Shown piece by piece: positions 1-27,115 of a DNA stretch of 64,000 nucleotides (position 1 is its first letter; each line of letters opens with the position of its first letter). A model generated the notes under the pieces. The model was not told where the DNA came from and searched no databases. It saw nothing but the letters and a program-made list of their open reading frames with translations. The DNA is from Xiphias gladius. Lineage: Eukaryota > Chordata > Actinopteri > Istiophoriformes > Xiphiidae. The stretch covers positions 8,991,501 to 9,055,500 of the forward strand of contig NC_053422.1 in the NCBI RefSeq assembly GCF_016859285.1, written 5' to 3'. The position numbers were made by a program, and so were the translations under genes.

Positions 1-851
1 TCCATGACCGCAACAGGGTGTTCTTAGTGCTTGAGTATGCCCCACGTGGTGAAATGTACAAAGAGCTACAGAGATGTGGAAGATTTGATGACCAGCGTAC
101 TGCCACGGTAAGACTTGAACCAAGTTTGCTCATTGAGAGTAATTTGCAAATCCTTACTGTATCCTAGGCAGTTCAACTACTGGGCTTGATTATCTTATGT
201 TGCCTGTTTTGTCGTTATAATTCAGTGCTAACCTCTTTGAATTTGCAGTACATGGAGGAGATATCTGATGCTCTAATGTATTGCCATGAGAAGAAAGTGA
301 TTCATCGTGACATCAAGCCAGAGAATCTGCTTCTGGGCTATCGCGGCGAGCTGAAAATTGCTGACTTTGGTTGGTCTGTTCACGCGCCTTCTCTGAGGTG
401 AGGAACCCCAGCGTCAACGCAACACCATGCCTTGTTGGAAACAGCTCCTTGCTGCTCTATGCTGTCACATAAGTCTGCTTATTGCTGCTTCTCTGCCTTC
501 CCTGCTCACCTCTTGTTTCAAACATTCCCAGACGTCGCACCATGTGTGGGACACTGGACTACCTCCCTCCAGAGATGATTGAGGGGCACACCCACAGTGA
601 GAAGGTGGACCTGTGGTGCATTGGGGTCCTCTGCTACGAATGCCTAGTTGGCAACCCACCTTTTGAAACTGCCAGCCATTCAGAAACATACAAAAGAATT
701 ATGAAGGTTGGTGTTTTTCTTTGTCTAAAGCAATCAGTTGGGTAAACCTGAACTGTTTTTTCTGCTTTTACAAAGTAAAATCTGGAAAAAAAAACATCTG
801 GTAGAAGCCACTTCCCTTCTGCAGTATGTGAGAGAAACCTTTTGGTTTTCT

Positions 852-889
<38 letters not shown>

Positions 890-2089
890 AATATCATCAT
901 TATTATTTATTTTATTTATTTATTTATTTAACCAATCGGAATCAGCACCAAGCATGCTGGTGCTTATTTTGGTTAGAGAGTTTGAGGAGTAACGCTACTG
1001 AGGGGTGAGGATGCGTTCTGCTTCCACTCTCTTCTGTGGTCTCTTGCCATTTTCAAAGTTCTGGTGTCCGAAAAAATACACACACAAAAAACAGAAAAAA
1101 ATTAAAGGGGATGATACTCAGTTGCCCTCTGTACAGATTACTCTTGTAAACACATCACAGTTTACAGGGGATTACTACCAAGTGCGTTCACATTCAGTTT
1201 TACCTCCAAATAAAGGGCTTTAATTGAGCTGAAAGGTTGAGATTTTTGCAACCTGTTCAAACGCATCTGAACACTCGCATTATTGTTGTTGTTTTTTTTT
1301 GTGTCCCAACAAACTTTGCTGTGGCTTTGTTGCCGTGTTTTCAGATCTTAGCCATTACTTTGAGTACAGCATTATCATAACTGATAGAAGTAGTGGCCAA
1401 AACCTCGAAAATAAGAGCTGAGTTTTGATAAACCTGAATTTTCCTTCTGGATGTGCAAAATAAAAGTAATTGATTCAGAAGATGTTGGGCAATGGATGAG
1501 CGATGAGCACAACATAGCTGAAACTATGATTATTGGATAATCAATGAATCCTTTGAAAAATATTTTTTGGAAACTAGCTGTTTTTACTATTATTTTTATT
1601 TACTCTTCAGTGATTTCAGGAAACTTTAAGTTTCAATCCATGAGCCCTGCACCATGCCAGACCACGAGTGGAATGCCAGTTCTGGGCAATATTTATTGTA
1701 TTCGTTTTGGGGTGTTTATATATCAGGCATCACTCAAAGAATCAATATATAGGTATTTAAAAAAGATAAGGTATCTACTGTGCCTCTCATCTTTGTAAAC
1801 AAGCATGAAATATTTTTCTGAGGAAAGTAAGTTGAAGTTTTAATGATTGTCATAGTTTTTACGGCAGTACTCAGTGTGTTGATTAAATGAATAAATGTCA
1901 CCTTGCCATTTGCAGGTGGATTTGAAGTTCCCCAAGATCGTTTCAGACGGTGCCCGGGACCTCATCTCCAAGCTGCTTCGCCACAGCCCTATCGATCGCC
2001 TCTCACTACAGAGTGTCATCGACCACCCTTGGGTGCGCAGCAACTCTCACCGGCTCCTACCCCCAACCTATCCCGCCAAGAAATCCTGA
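1..2089 (+). CDS. aurkb: Aurora kinase B, 3' part (last four coding exons)
   Basis: This is the catalytic half of Aurora B, the Ser/Thr kinase of the chromosomal passenger complex, which acts at centromeres and the spindle midzone. The exons I read are 1-107 (continuing from outside the window), 249-397, 532-706 and 1915-2089, all joined in frame by GT-AG introns and ending in TGA at 2087. In order they show the hinge ([14 protein letters not shown]), the catalytic loop HRDIKPEN, the DFGWS metal-binding motif, the activation segment [16 protein letters not shown] with the T-loop threonine, and the C-lobe ending in HPWVRSNS. The [13 protein letters not shown] and KVDLKFP strings match Aurora B rather than Aurora A (APLGT, TLCGTLDY). 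The N-lobe, including the P-loop and the VAIK lysine, is outside the window. No frame breaks are seen. The donor of the third exon is GTTGGT, slightly unusual. Confidence 0.95.
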
Positions 2090-2560
2090 GCCCACCTGCC
2101 CAGCCTGCTTACCTCCTTCCGAGGGGGGGGGGTTTATGTCCTCCACAAGAGACTCTGGGTCAGCATGTTTTGGTTTCACTGCCATGGGCTTTAAACTGCC
2201 ATTATTCTGGCACATTTTATGAGTATACATGCATACCCACTCTTTTATGTTGTACAGTGTGGTGTCATTATATATGTCTTGTACTTTGCCTAGAGGTGTT
2301 TGTGTTTTTATTATAATTTCTTTTCTGAAACTTTTTTTTAAATGGACAAAGCTGTTTTGGATTTCTGTATCTGATGGTGTTGACACCAAAGTACTACTAC
2401 TAGACTATTTCACGCTGAATATATTATCTAATGGTTTAAGATGATGTTTTTGAGGGAGGGGGTGGAAAGCATGCTTTTTTTTTTTTTTTTTTTTCCTTCC
2501 CCTCCTCAAGCTGTACTTCAAATTTCTAATAAATATTATGAGGTTTTGTGGATGTCTGAA
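2090..2560 (+). terminator. aurkb: aurkb 3' UTR with poly(A) signal
   Basis: After the aurkb stop comes non-coding sequence with an AATAAA hexamer at 2528-2533, about 440 bp downstream. T-rich and TG-rich sequence follows it, as expected at a cleavage site. The exact cleavage site cannot be read. A T-run lies at about 2476-2494. Confidence 0.6.
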
Positions 2561-2666
2561 TACTTTATTATGTAAAGAATATGGCTGCATTGCAGACCCA
2601 AACAGTAGGTCACTACCTAACAAAAACTGCTGTGGTCTAATATAAAAAGGTTTATAAAGGTTATAT

Positions 2667-2745
2667 TTACAGAGGTGCTGATTCAACTTTGCGGTCATAT
2701 TGGAGGCTGTACTTCAGTTTGTGATGCCGTGGAATTGCACTGACA
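2667..2745. repeat. Dispersed repeat fragment, also present near 45065
   Basis: The stretch around GAGGTGCTGATTCAACTTTG and TTGGAGGCTGTA is recognisably similar to the one at 45065-45125 (GAGGTGTTGATTCAGCTTCA and TTGGAGGCTGTA). That makes it an old interspersed repeat within the spacer between aurkb and the tRNA gene. Nothing else is supported between 2560 and 3029. Confidence 0.5.
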
Positions 2746-3029
2746 TGTTTTTAATATTTTATCCAACCTATTTAATCAATCAGGGTAGACTAAATATCTC
2801 GTTTCAACATAAAACTGACTATTGCAGGATTTTAGCAAGGTGTACCCGATAAACTGAGAACTTGGTGTATATTAAGAAAGTATTTCATACGGTGTGACCT
2901 AGCTAATATGTACGAGTATCCCCCAAAGTCACAGCCTGCAATTGACTGCAGTGATTACAGAAAAAAATCCTGTTTCATTAGCTAAATATTTTGCCTTCGA
3001 GAAGCTACTTGCCGGTGATCGTACTTCAC

Positions 3030-3111
3030 GGTAGCGTGGCCGAGCGGTCTAAGGCGCTGGATTAAGGCTCCAGTCTCTTCGGGGGCGTGGGTTCGAATCC
3101 CACCGCTGCCA
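3030..3111 (+). tRNA. tRNA-Leu, anticodon AAG
   Basis: This is an 82-nt class II tRNA. The acceptor stem pairs GGTAGCG with CGCTGCC, leaving discriminator A. The anticodon stem CTGGA/TCCAG encloses the loop TTAAGGC with anticodon AAG, and there is a long variable arm as in tRNA-Leu and tRNA-Ser. The internal RNA polymerase III promoter is intact: A box TGGCCGAGCGG at about 3037-3047 and B box GGTTCGAATCC at about 3090-3100. A five-T run at 3116-3120 is the terminator. No intron and no encoded CCA are present. It looks functional and stands alone between aurkb and bod1l1. Confidence 0.97.
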
Positions 3112-3120
3112 TTACTTTTT

Positions 3121-4080
3121 ACATTTAAATTTTTGTATTTAACCGTATCAAAGATCTGCCATCTCTCTTTTCGCCGAAAGGTGACTTTTCATGGCGGTGA
3201 AAATCTGACGAGGCCATACAGCGAGCGACCGAACACGCTCGTACCGGGAAAGCACAGGGTGTTTAGAAATGTGGTACGTTAGGTTAACAGTTACCGCGTG
3301 CGACCAGTAATGACAGTACCTCATATTAATTCGGTCCGTAACACCATCGGGGTTTTATCTGTTTAGTCACCGGGCGTTTAGTTAGTCGAAAACACGGAAT
3401 TGCACAGAACAACTTGGCATCGTGTCAGGCGAATGTGGACGTTTTTTTGGGGGGGGGGGGCGTTGAAGCGCTAGAGGTCGCTAAACGACCGTAACGTTGA
3501 CACCGAGTTTCAGCCGGCGCCTCTCTATGACAGCTCCAGCGAAAAGACGTGACATAGCCGTCAGGAAAATTTCGCTTCATGATAAAGTGGCAATTAAAGC
3601 CAGCTACAAGTAGCGCTCATCGAAAATGCTTCCTTTTGCTTTCCATGCCTTTAATCTACTATTTTTTGGGGCCTGTTAGATTTTGAATATTGTTTTCGCC
3701 CCTGAATATGTATCTTTCTGTTACAGTTACGTTGTATCTTTGTATAAATAAAACTACACAGCACAACGTGATTTTGTTGTTCCATGCGGCAAAAGCCGTT
3801 TATCCTGCCCCACACGCTGTCAATGATCCTGTCCTACCCAGCAGATATCAAGTACGGAGAGAAATTAAACTGCGACGAATGATTATTTTGCTTATAGATT
3901 AATCTGGTGATTATTTTTTGATTTACTGATTGACTGTTTGGTTCGTGAAAATTCAGAAAATTGTAAAAAAAGCCCAAAACAATTACCCAGTCCCTCACAA
4001 TGCACAAACCTCAAAATGATCATTATTATCAAATGAGTTGCCCATTCATTTTCATTTCAGTTGTAATTACTGTTAGGTAG
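3121..4080. other. Intergenic spacer, no gene seen
   Basis: There are no convincing ORFs. The part at about 3165-3600 is CpG-richer than its surroundings and carries a poly-G run near 3450. The sequence then becomes AT-rich. No recognised RNA gene or regulatory site is seen. Confidence 0.5.
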
Positions 4081-4640
4081 GTTCATTTTTAACTAAGCAT
4101 CATAAGGTCTTCGTGTTTTCTATGCAAAAATCTTAATCTGCAAAGTAACTAAAGTTGTCAGATAAATGTAGTGGAGTAAAAAGTGCAATATTTCCCCTCA
4201 GAAATGTAGTGGAGTAGAAGTCCTGCATTGGAAATGTTAAGTAAAAGTACTTAAAGTACCAAAAGTACTCAACGGAACTACCCATCATTATTATACTGTT
4301 ATACATATTTATATATATTTGATTATGCATTAATGTGTGCAGCATTTTACTCTTGTCGTTACTCATCGCGGAGCTAATTTTTAACTTCCTTTAGGTAATT
4401 TAAAGTATGCAGCATCATAGCGCATCACATAAGATAATCATGTTTTGTATGAAAAATCTTTATCGCTGTCAAATGAATGTCGTGGAATAATAGGTACACC
4501 AATAACCCCCCCCCCCCCCAGCTGTGTAGAGCAGAGTAGAGATATAAGGTGGCATGAAAAGAAAATACTCAAGTAAAGTGCACGATTCGTACTTGATTAT
4601 GGACCGTTACTGTAGAAATATTTCGCATTAACCATGGACT
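4080..4640. repeat. Teleost MITE-like repeat fragments (AGTAAAAGTAC family)
   Basis: Two adjacent degenerate copies (about 4090-4280 and 4390-4620) carry the signatures GTAACTAAAGTTGTC, AATGTAGTGGAGTA and AAAGTACTTAAAGTACC. These recur at 22640-22870, 29480-29660, 29974-30498, 42268-43600 and 44450-44760 in this window. The family's ends elsewhere (CAGTGGTGGAA and TTCC..CACTG) suggest a non-autonomous hAT-like element. The second copy contains a poly-C run at about 4507-4519. Confidence 0.65.
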
Positions 4641-4925
4641 GTACGTGGTTAATATACTGACTTTATGTACAGTCTATAGCTATAGCCAAGAATTCAGTTT
4701 CCTTCTACTAAACCTTTATTTTGGTAGGAGAACCCTCGCTTTAAAAGCTGTTCCGGTTCAATTGACGATGATTTTTTTTTTTTTTTCTTCCTCTTCCGTG
4801 TCAAACCCGCTTCGAACTTCACGAACCACAACAGAAAGCTGCTGCCTCCAGGTCGTGTAATTACCCCATGTGTTAAGAATAATATCACTTTTAATCACTG
4901 AAATCTAGGCTAACTGCGTTGGGAC

Positions 4926-19923
<14,998 letters not shown>

Positions 19924-21000
19924 GTCCTCTGACAGCACTGGAACCGTCTGCCCCAGCTGTGTTTTTGCTGCACTCCATATTCAAGTCAGTTTTGTTGTTG
20001 GGGGTCAGAGAGCCTCTGCAGTCAGTTAGCAGTTAAAGCTGTTTCTGCTTCATTGACTCTAGATATTGAAAAGCTCTGGAAAGTATTATACACTCTCTTC
20101 TGATGGTTGAGTGTAAACCCAAGGATCTGTGTAGGAATCCCCCAGAAAACTTTGTACCGCACTACGCCCATATGGTTTGGATCAGACTTCATCATTCCTC
20201 CATTTATTCAGTAATGCCAAGTGAACCAGAGTATTTCAGGCCAATCAAAGGCCTAATGTGCAACCGAGCTGTGCTTTGAGATAAAGCGGGTGAATTGAAA
20301 TTAGCCGTCAGTCAGTCAGAGACCTCTATAGACGTCACTGTTGCACATTCATGTTATTTCATGACTTGTAGATCCACACTTGTAGAGATGGAAATCAGCA
20401 TTAAGCGTCCAGCATTCTTTGTGTATTTTATTATTTAATATTCATTCTGTGAATGAAAGGAGAAGTTTTCCTCCCTCTTTTTTTTTTTTTTTTTTTTTAA
20501 GCTTTTATTTTTATACATAACATTCAGAAGGTAAGGGAAGTTTTTTTTTTTTTTTTTTGTGTGTGTTTCCCTGTTGAAATACACCAACAGGAAAAACATG
20601 ACAGAACATGAACAGTTTCTATAAACTCAGTCTTCATGACATATTTGTAACAACACCCGCTGCAGAAAAAGTACAGTTTCTTATGGAGGTAATCTAGATA
20701 TTTGTATTGTTTTGGTTTCAAGTGTATATCACTATAATGGCGTTAGATATCTTGCCTGCCTGACAGTGTAAAGACGGTTGTTTCATGAATGTAAAAATAC
20801 TGAATATTGCTTCCTTTTTTCATTGTTTCAAGCAACTATAAATCACTTTAGGTTCTTACTTGTGGTCGGTGATCATAATTTCTAATTTTGCATTTCACGT
20901 TCTCTTTTTTTTTAAATTTTTATTTTTTATACTAAATACTCGTAATGGGTGTTTTTGTGCATCTCTTGATTGAAATTTATTCTTTTCTTTACAACAAATG
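19924..21000 (+). other. bod1l1: bod1l1 3' UTR and downstream AT-rich sequence
   Basis: Non-coding sequence follows the TGA at 19921. I found no canonical AATAAA hexamer, so the transcript end is unknown. T-runs lie at about 20480-20500 and 20541-20559. Confidence 0.45.
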
Positions 21001-24000
21001 TAGTCACAGCACTAGAAGCAAACAAAAGCATTGCACATTGGTCTTTAATATTTTGAAGCTTTTACACTTTTCTCGGATTTTTTATACAATTTGCAGTTAA
21101 TCAAAATGTAGCACTTTTGGAAAGCGGAGATCTTTGTTTATTAGAAAGATAAAAAAGTGCACAGAGTAGAATATACAGATTTTTATTAATTCACCTCTGT
21201 AATGTCTCAAACGTTATCTCCTCTGTTTCTTAAATGGATTTGCTGTCCGTAATGTGTAAATAGCCAAAGACATTAACCAATCACTTCTGAGTGAAGAAGA
21301 AGAGACGACATTCCTGCCTGCTAATGGGGGCTGAAACTGACAAACTCAGAATGAAATATTCCACCATCATTAACACGTTAGGAGGCTTTAATCGCTGCAC
21401 CTGAACTTGCGAGATCCAAAAAGCATGGAGAGAGGTTACGGAAAGCCTGAGCTCTCTGGTTCAAGTTTTCCAACCATTCCTGCGGATTGCTAAACTTGAT
21501 TCCTTCAAGGTGTACCTCTCTCGGGTATTTCCTGGTGCCGCAATCCAAGCCTTAAAATATTAACCCAACATCTCATTTTAAAGTTTGGATCAGCTTTCAT
21601 TTAGCCACCAGGTCTGGCAGACAAACAGCGCTCCTTTCACTCCCTGATGCCATGGGAGCGACTCGAGACGTCATTTTATTATAGTCGTTTGCATTGTAGT
21701 CCAAAATGGTTTTTGAATTTGCCAAGCAGGCCTCTTTGAGTTTGAGGCACATTACGCAGATTAATAGGCAGCAGGTTTTATGTATGAGAGGGAGGACTGC
21801 TGAATTCAGCCCAGCAGGGACCTCCCATCAAGACTTTGAAAAGATAGAGAAAGCAGCAACGCAAGGTAAAAAAAAAAATCTACTTATTTAAGTGCTGCTC
21901 CGCAGATCTGATTAAATGCTGACCTGCTTTTAGGTGTTTTCAATCGACCGTACCTGGGTTATAGTTTCCAAGTAAAGATTTTAGTCTATTTGCTCGTTTT
22001 TTTTTATTCATCTGACATAACATAAAATATGACGTGTTGAACAAATCCCATTTTTACTGCTACTCTGTGCCTGTTACAATTTCTAACCGCGCTTTATTAG
22101 CCAAATGTTTTTAGCTATCTTGCCTTCTTTGGGCAGGTGTCTTAAGTTTCCCTTTATAAAGTCCATTGGTCAGTCAAGTGTCTTTATAGATCACCAAAGA
22201 CACTAAGTTTAAAAAAACATCACTACCATCAACGTATTAAAATAGATTTTACAGAATTTACTCCTGGTTGATACAACGTTTACAATAGAAATGTAAATGA
22301 CCATAAGTACAAATCCCCAGTTGTTACTACAGCAGCCTTTTGTCTGAGAAATGAGTTCGGATTATCCATAAATATAACGAGATGGAATATACTGTGTTTT
22401 GAAAAAAAAAAAGTTACAAAAATTATGTTGAAAGAGTACAAAATTAGCTTTTTATATTGAAAAATTCACATGTATTGTTTATTTTCCAGTTGCGAGCTTT
22501 TCTTCAAACTACCCGGGGACCCAAAATGAGCTTATGAGGGATCAGTGGCCTAGAGAAGTTGCTTCACGAGGGGTGTGCACACAGATCAGTCTCTGAACCG
22601 AATAATCAACTTCTTGTTTCAGCTAGACTTGTCGGGGGGTTCAATTTAAAGCAAAACATTATATTTTATAAGCTCTTCATATGTTTTGTATGCAAACATC
22701 TTAATTTGTAACAAGTAACTAAAGTTGTCTAGTAATTGTAGTGGAGTAAAAAGTATAATATTTCCCCCTCGGAAATTTATTGGAGCAGAAAGTGGCATGA
22801 AAAGATGAAAAGAAAAGAAAAGGCTCACGTAGAGTAAAAGCACCTCATATTGTACACAGTAGTTTCATTTTACAAATATTAGTGTCGTGTAGTTTTTTTT
22901 TCATCTTTGTTTTGCTAGAAAAGTGTGTAGCAATGACATGGAAGTTCAAACCCCCTCTCTGCAGCTGCACGGTTCTCTGAAAACATCAGCTGTGTCACGC
23001 AGTCTTAGAAAAGGAAATAACACCTTAAAGACTTGGCCGCCTAATTTGATTTACAGAGACACATTACCTATACTGTCCTTAGAACTTTATAATAAATATA
23101 ACCATCTTTGTCTAACTTTAACTTCTCTTTGTAGTTCTTTGTAGTGTCTCTTCTTGGGTTTGCAACCTTAGGCGCTTAGGCACACAGACAACTCTGCCGT
23201 AACGAAGAAGGAAAAATGGCCAAAAAAGGTTACGTGACTAAGGCTGGGAGTGCTGGGCTTCTGCAGGGTTCCCCCGAGTTAAATTTAGGGCTATTTTGTA
23301 CCTGTTTTGCAATCATTTCGACCAAAGTGTGAAAGTATGATGGAAAACAAGAAGGGACAAGATGGCCTACAATTATTTAAGACTGTCGCATTTTTTTTCA
23401 GTAGTTCCCAGCTTTACATAACAATAGTTCCTACCGATATAGTCAATTAAATCAATGTGACCTGGATCCCGAGAAGCAGCAGAAATGGATAGATGACCAA
23501 ACCCATTAAAAATCAGCTATTAGTTCAATCCCACGTGTAGTTGAAGCGTGTAACGTCTCCCAAAAACCTGCAGTCAGATCCAAAAACGGCAGCCAGGCCT
23601 CTGTTTGAGGAAACTGAATTCAAAGCTTTTTAACACTTTTCAAGACCTCCGGATACCCTCATCACGGGCAGGTGTGGTTGTTTTGGGTTCTGGCACCGCA
23701 CCACCCCCACTTCAGCACTGGCATCTAGAAGTGAGGAGCAGTGCAGGAAAAGCTTTGACTGTGATACAAGACACCAACAACACCAACTGCCTCCGACCTC
23801 CTCCTCCTTTTCGTCTTAGGCTAGTCTGCTGCTGCGGAGCAGTGCAGTCTGTCCAGCAGAGAGCTGGGGAAAGATGGTGGTTTCACACAGCTGTCAACTG
23901 GAATAAGGGGGAACTGTTGGTTTGGAGCGGAGGGGATCCTCGCAGGCTGCTGCAGGGATAAGGGGGCTCACTCGCTCCTCGGTACTGGGAGTGGTCTTTC

Positions 24001-25110
24001 CTCTACTGGGGATTTGGCCGGGCTGACTGGCAGTGAATATAACGCTCTCAGATTCAGCCACTCCTCTCTCAGGCCATAAAAGTTAACAGGTGTTTAACGT
24101 CAGAAGTGTTTCATACAAGAGTTATAGAAATAGCCAGCGACAGGCGGAGGGAGGGGTGGTGGGTGAGAGTCTCAGAGTTTCTTTTTTTTTTCATCCTTTA
24201 GCAGTATTGAAATAGTTTTGCAGTTGAGTCGTGATTTGGATCAACTTCTGGCATCTGAAGCTGCAAAAAAATACACCCCAGAATGCAGAAGCATTCCTGA
24301 AATATGTTTTGACCAACATTTTGGGGTCAAGTGGATTGGCTGCAGTATGTCAGCATCGTGTGAAGTTAAAGAAGCGTGTGTTTGGGCTCGTGTAATACAG
24401 AATTTTAAAGAATCCTATAAACCGTGATTCTGAGCTCTACAGTGCAAAGCACATCATTTGGTGCATGTTATGCTTCTGCCGCGGTGGGCAGAAATCTGAG
24501 CTCGCCTCCATTCGCTTCTTAAAATAACAATTAGCCGACACTGGTTGTAGTTAGCTTCCAAAATGCAACAATGGAAAAAGAAAAACCTGGCTTGTAACAA
24601 CTATAAAGTTGTGTTAGATGCAACATTTTCACACTGGGTAATTTAAAGCCCCTGAAAGTCTCAAGTTCCTCAGCATTAAGTATTAATTGGGTTTTAATTG
24701 GGTCAAGATGTCACCTCGGGCTGTCGAAAATTATAACAGGCCTTTTTCATTATTTTCAGACATTTATAGAGAAAAAAAAACAATGAGTCGATTAATTGAG
24801 AAAATAATCATCAGATTAACTGATAATGAAAGTAGTCCTTGGTTGTTTGTGTGATTTGATCAGGTTTGATTGAGAACAGATGAATGTGACATCAGCTTTT
24901 TCCACCTGAGCTCCACCAGCTTCAAACCAGTGAGAAAACAACGAACAAAGACATTAAGAAAATCTCTTTTTGCAAAAAAAAAAAAAAAACAACCATGGAA
25001 CTTTGGAAGTAAATGTTGTGTTCATACAGGATCCAATTTCTCATAGTAAGTAGTTTGGGGGGAAAAAATAAAAAACCCTGGCCAAAAAAAAAAAGGTTTT
25101 CAAGGCCTTG
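21000..25110. other. Gene-poor spacer with repeat fragments
   Basis: No gene is supported. Recognisable content is a MITE-like copy at 22640-22870 (GTAACTAAAGTTGTC, GTAGTGGAGTAAAAAGTA) and a reverse ATTAATCGATT-type fragment at 24740-24850. The 118-codon ORF at 23605-23961 has no recognisable features. Confidence 0.5.
22640..22870. repeat. MITE-like fragment (AGTGGAGTAAAAAGTA family)
   Basis: It shares CTCTTCATATGTTTTGTATG, AAGTAACTAAAGTTGTC and TGTAGTGGAGTAAAAAGTAT with the copies near 4100 and 43400. Both termini are missing. Confidence 0.6.
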
Positions 25111-26110
25111 AAAGGAAAAATCTGGATGTTTATTCAGTATTTGTCGTATCAAAGCCGGATATAGCTTTTTCCTCTTTGCCAAAGAGCTCCGTAGTTGTCC
25201 CAAAACAATTAAAAACATATTGAGCCTTTACTACAATGAACAGGGGCACCGTTGTTTATTCTGAGTCCATTCAAAATACACTGTCCTGCTGCAGTAAATA
25301 CTAACTAGCGAACCAAATCGCCCATTAATCCTCCACTGGAAATAGACCCCAAATAATTCACTATTTACTCCTGTTTTAGTAACGTTTGCTAAAAACTAGA
25401 GCCCAGCTGTTCAAGGAAATTATTTAGGCTCTCTTTTTTTGCTTGCTTTTAATGAATGTGAAGATATTTGTGACCTTTTTTTTAAAAAAAGATTTATGTT
25501 TTCAGCGGAAACGGGTTTAGGTCTGAGTGTAGGGAAGACAGAATGAGCGATGGACTAACACATTGTTTGTGTTGGTTGTTTCGTGTGGTGTGGGTCATAA
25601 TAAAAGAATATAATATAATGAGGCACTTATTCTCTAAGGCTTCTGTATAGTGCTGAAGGATTAGTCGATTAGTCAACTGACAGAAAATCAATCAAGTAGT
25701 TCCGATTAATCATTTGAATCATTTATCGGGCCAAAAAGGCCAAACATTGGCTGGTTGCAGCTTCTCAGATGTGAGGATTTTCTGCTCTCCTCTGTTTAAA
25801 TCATCAAAATTCAGTATCTCTGTGTTTTGGGCTGTTGGTCGGACGAAACAGGACATTCAAAGATGCCACCTTGAAGACTGTGATTCTGTGATTCTGTTTT
25901 AGAATTATCCGGCATTGGATAGACTGAAAGATTGATCCATTCATGCCAAAAAAAAAAAAAAATAATCAACAGATTAATGGATAAGCTAGATAAACTTTAA
26001 ACACCTGTCAGAGAGGCAAATATTTTCCCAGCAAATATCCCAGATGCGAAGCTTGTCTTCAGGAACCAGAGGCTGCAGCTGCAGCCTACCACACCCACAC
26101 CCACTGCCTG
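25111..26110. repeat. 1-kb tandem duplication, copy 1
   Basis: This 1000-bp segment is repeated directly at 26111-27115. By eye the two copies differ only in a few homopolymer lengths, one 3-bp insertion (about 26221) and isolated substitutions. Short ORFs in each copy (25494-25691/26498-26695 and 25714-25902/26718-26906) are identical at the protein level. Each copy contains ATTAGTCGATTAGTCAACTG-type repeat sequence. No genes are present. Confidence 0.97.
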
Positions 26111-27115
26111 AAAGGAAAAATCTGGATGTTTATTCAGTATTTGTCGTATCAAAGCCGGATATAGCTTTTTCCTCTTTGCCAAAGAGCTCCGTAGTTGTCC
26201 CAAAACAATTAAAAACATATTAATGAGCCTTTACTACAATGAACAGGGGCACCGTTGTTTATTCTGAGTCCATTCAAAATACACTGTCCTGCTGCAGTAA
26301 ATACTAACTAGCGAACCAAATCGCCCATTAATCCTCCACTGGAAATAGACCCCAAATAATTCACTATTTACTCCTGTTTTAGTAACGTTTGCTAAAAACT
26401 AGAGCCCAGCTGTTCAAGGAAATTATTTAGGCTCTCTTTTTTTTGCTTGCTTTTAATGAATGTGAAGATATTTGTGACCCTTTTTTTAAAAAAAGATTTA
26501 TGTTTTCAGCGGAAACGGGTTTAGGTCTGAGTGTAGGGAAGACAGAATGAGCGATGGACTAACACATTGTTTGTGTTGGTTGTTTCGTGTGGTGTGGGTC
26601 ATAATAAAAGAATATAATATAATGAGGCACTTATTCTCTAAGGCTTCTGTATAGTGCTGAAGGATTAGTCGATTAGTCAACTGACAGAAAATCAATCAAG
26701 TAGTTCCGATTAATCATTTGAATCATTTATCGGGCCAAAAAGGCCAAACATTGGCTGGTTGCAGCTTCTCAGATGTGAGGATTTTCTGCTCTCCTCTGTT
26801 TAAATCATCAAAATTCAGTATCTCTGTGTTTTGGGCTGTTGGTCGGACGAAACAGGACATTCAAAGATGCCACCTTGAAGACTGTGATTCTGTGATTCTG
26901 TTTTAGAATTATCCGGCATTGGATAGACTGAAAGATTGATCCATTCATGCCAAAAAAAAAAAAATAATAATCAACAGATTAATGGATAAGCTAGATAAAC
27001 TTTAAACACCTGTCAGAGAGGCAAATATTTTCCCAGCAAATATCCCAGATGCGAAGCTTGTCTTCAGGAACCAGAGGCTGCAGCTGCAGCCTACCACACC
27101 CACACCCACTGCCTG
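26111..27115. repeat. 1-kb tandem duplication, copy 2
   Basis: Direct repeat of 25111-26110, head to tail with no spacer. The same word TGAAAGGA occurs at the left edge, the junction and the right edge, which indicates 8-bp microhomology at the breakpoint. Confidence 0.97.
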
